A stretch of 23,801 nt of DNA from the NCBI GenBank assembly GCA_035507155.1, contig DATJOK010000193.1:1-23801 (forward strand), in the 5' to 3' direction. Within the stretch, counting starts at the first letter, position 1, and each line of letters opens with the position of its first letter. The notes beneath the pieces were generated by a model. The model made no database searches. It was given only the letters and a program-made list of their open reading frames with translations, and was not told where the DNA came from. The translations under genes were made by a program, and so were the position numbers. Shown here piece after piece: positions 23,215 through 23,801 of this stretch. Origin of the DNA: DASZHJ01 sp035507155. Lineage in GTDB: Bacteria; Pseudomonadota; Alphaproteobacteria; ATCC43930; CGMCC-115725.

Positions 23215-23801
23215 AGCGTCACTCCGAGCGCTTCCGCCACCGAGAAGATGTCCTTGTCGCCGCGGCCGCAGAGATTGACCACCAGCAGATGGTCCTTCGC
23301 CAGCTTGGGCGCGATCTTCGCCACATGCGCCAGCGCGTGGGAGGGCTCCAGCGCCGGGATGATGCCTTCGAGGCGCGAGCAGAGCTGGAAGGCGTCGAGC
23401 GCCTCCCGGTCGGTGATGGCGACGTACTCGACGCGCTTCACGTCATGGAGCCAGGCGTGCTCCGGTCCGATGCCGGGATAGTCGAGGCCGGCAGAGATCG
23501 AGTGGGCGTCGATGATCTGGCCGTCGTCGTTCTGCAGGAGGTAGGTGCGGTTGCCGTGCAGCACGCCGGGGCGGCCGCCGGTGAGCGAGGCCGCGTGCTT
23601 TCCCGTCGAGACGCCGAGCCCGCCGGCCTCGACGCCGATCATCTTGACGCTGGGCTCGTCGAGGAAGGGATGGAAGAGGCCCATGGCGTTGGAGCCGCCG
23701 CCGATGCAGGCGACCAGCGTATCCGGCAGCCGTCCTTCCGCCTTCTGCATCTGCTCGCGCACCTCGCGGCCGATCACCGACTGGAAGTCGCGCACGATGC
23801 T
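23211..23801 (-). CDS. trpB: Tryptophan synthase beta subunit (C-terminal half, 5' end outside window)
   Basis: The frame is open from the window edge (23801) to the stop at 23211, giving 196 residues of the C-terminal half. It begins within SIVRDFQSVIGREVREQM; the GTG in this stretch is an internal valine, not a start. ACIGGGSNAMGLFHPF is the phosphate-binding loop for pyridoxal phosphate. GVEAGGLGV, AGLDYPGIGPEHAWL and VNLCGRGDKDIFSVAEAL are standard TrpB segments. The lysine that binds the cofactor lies in the missing part. TrpB condenses indole with serine. It is the upstream gene of the trpB-trpA-accD-folC block. Confidence 0.95.
   Translation of the reverse strand, partial: SIVRDFQSVIGREVREQMQKAEGRLPDTLVACIGGGSNAMGLFHPFLDEPSVKMIGVEAGGLGVSTGKHAASLTGGRPGVLHGNRTYLLQNDDGQIIDAHSISAGLDYPGIGPEHAWLHDVKRVEYVAITDREALDAFQLCSRLEGIIPALEPSHALAHVAKIAPKLAKDHLLVVNLCGRGDKDIFSVAEALGVTL

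Overview
The window looks like a chromosomal core region of a high-GC alphaproteobacterium. A Rhodospirillales-type lineage is my best guess, from recall of gene order rather than a search. The clues are a short HPr kinase beside RapZ and a mannose-family EIIA, a DivL-like pseudokinase, the tsaE-amgK-murU-addB-addA-trxA run, and the trpB-trpA-accD-folC block. No tRNA, rRNA, CRISPR array, insertion sequence or phage gene was seen.

Layout. Positions 1-321 (minus) hold the start of a small lipoprotein gene. Positions 510-4398 (plus) are a tightly overlapping operon: hprK, rapZ, a mannose-family EIIA, ptsH and ptsI. There is no sugar-transporting EIIB, EIIC or EIID, so this is probably a regulatory phosphorelay. 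A PAS_5-type protein (4411-4950, minus) faces it. Its start region is divergent from ahcY (5181-6581), which has a recognisable promoter and ends at an intrinsic terminator. A large membrane-anchored PAS/histidine-kinase-like protein follows (6707-9181). Its H-box histidine is a tyrosine, as in Caulobacter DivL. A 120-bp nested inverted repeat separates it from a minus-strand TrxR-like ferredoxin-NADP reductase (9348-10364).

Positions 10473-19105 (plus) are a second operon with 4-base stop/start overlaps at every junction. It carries tsaE (tRNA t6A modification), amgK and murU (cell-wall amino-sugar recycling), and addB and addA (double-strand-break helicase-nuclease). Thioredoxin trxA (19205-19522) follows with its own promoter and a strong terminator. 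A DinB-like protein lies at 19590-20102 (minus). The last block on the minus strand, read from the right edge, is trpB (partial), trpA, accD and folC, linking tryptophan, fatty-acid and folate synthesis. folC appears to lack a canonical start codon at its conserved N-terminus.

Most of the window is ordinary, well-conserved housekeeping sequence. I found no convincing new multi-gene system. The points most worth a second look are the DivL-like tyrosine pseudokinase, the nested repeat that now separates it from tsaE, the apparent CTG start of folC, and a complete HprK/RapZ/EIIA/HPr/EI relay packed in one operon.
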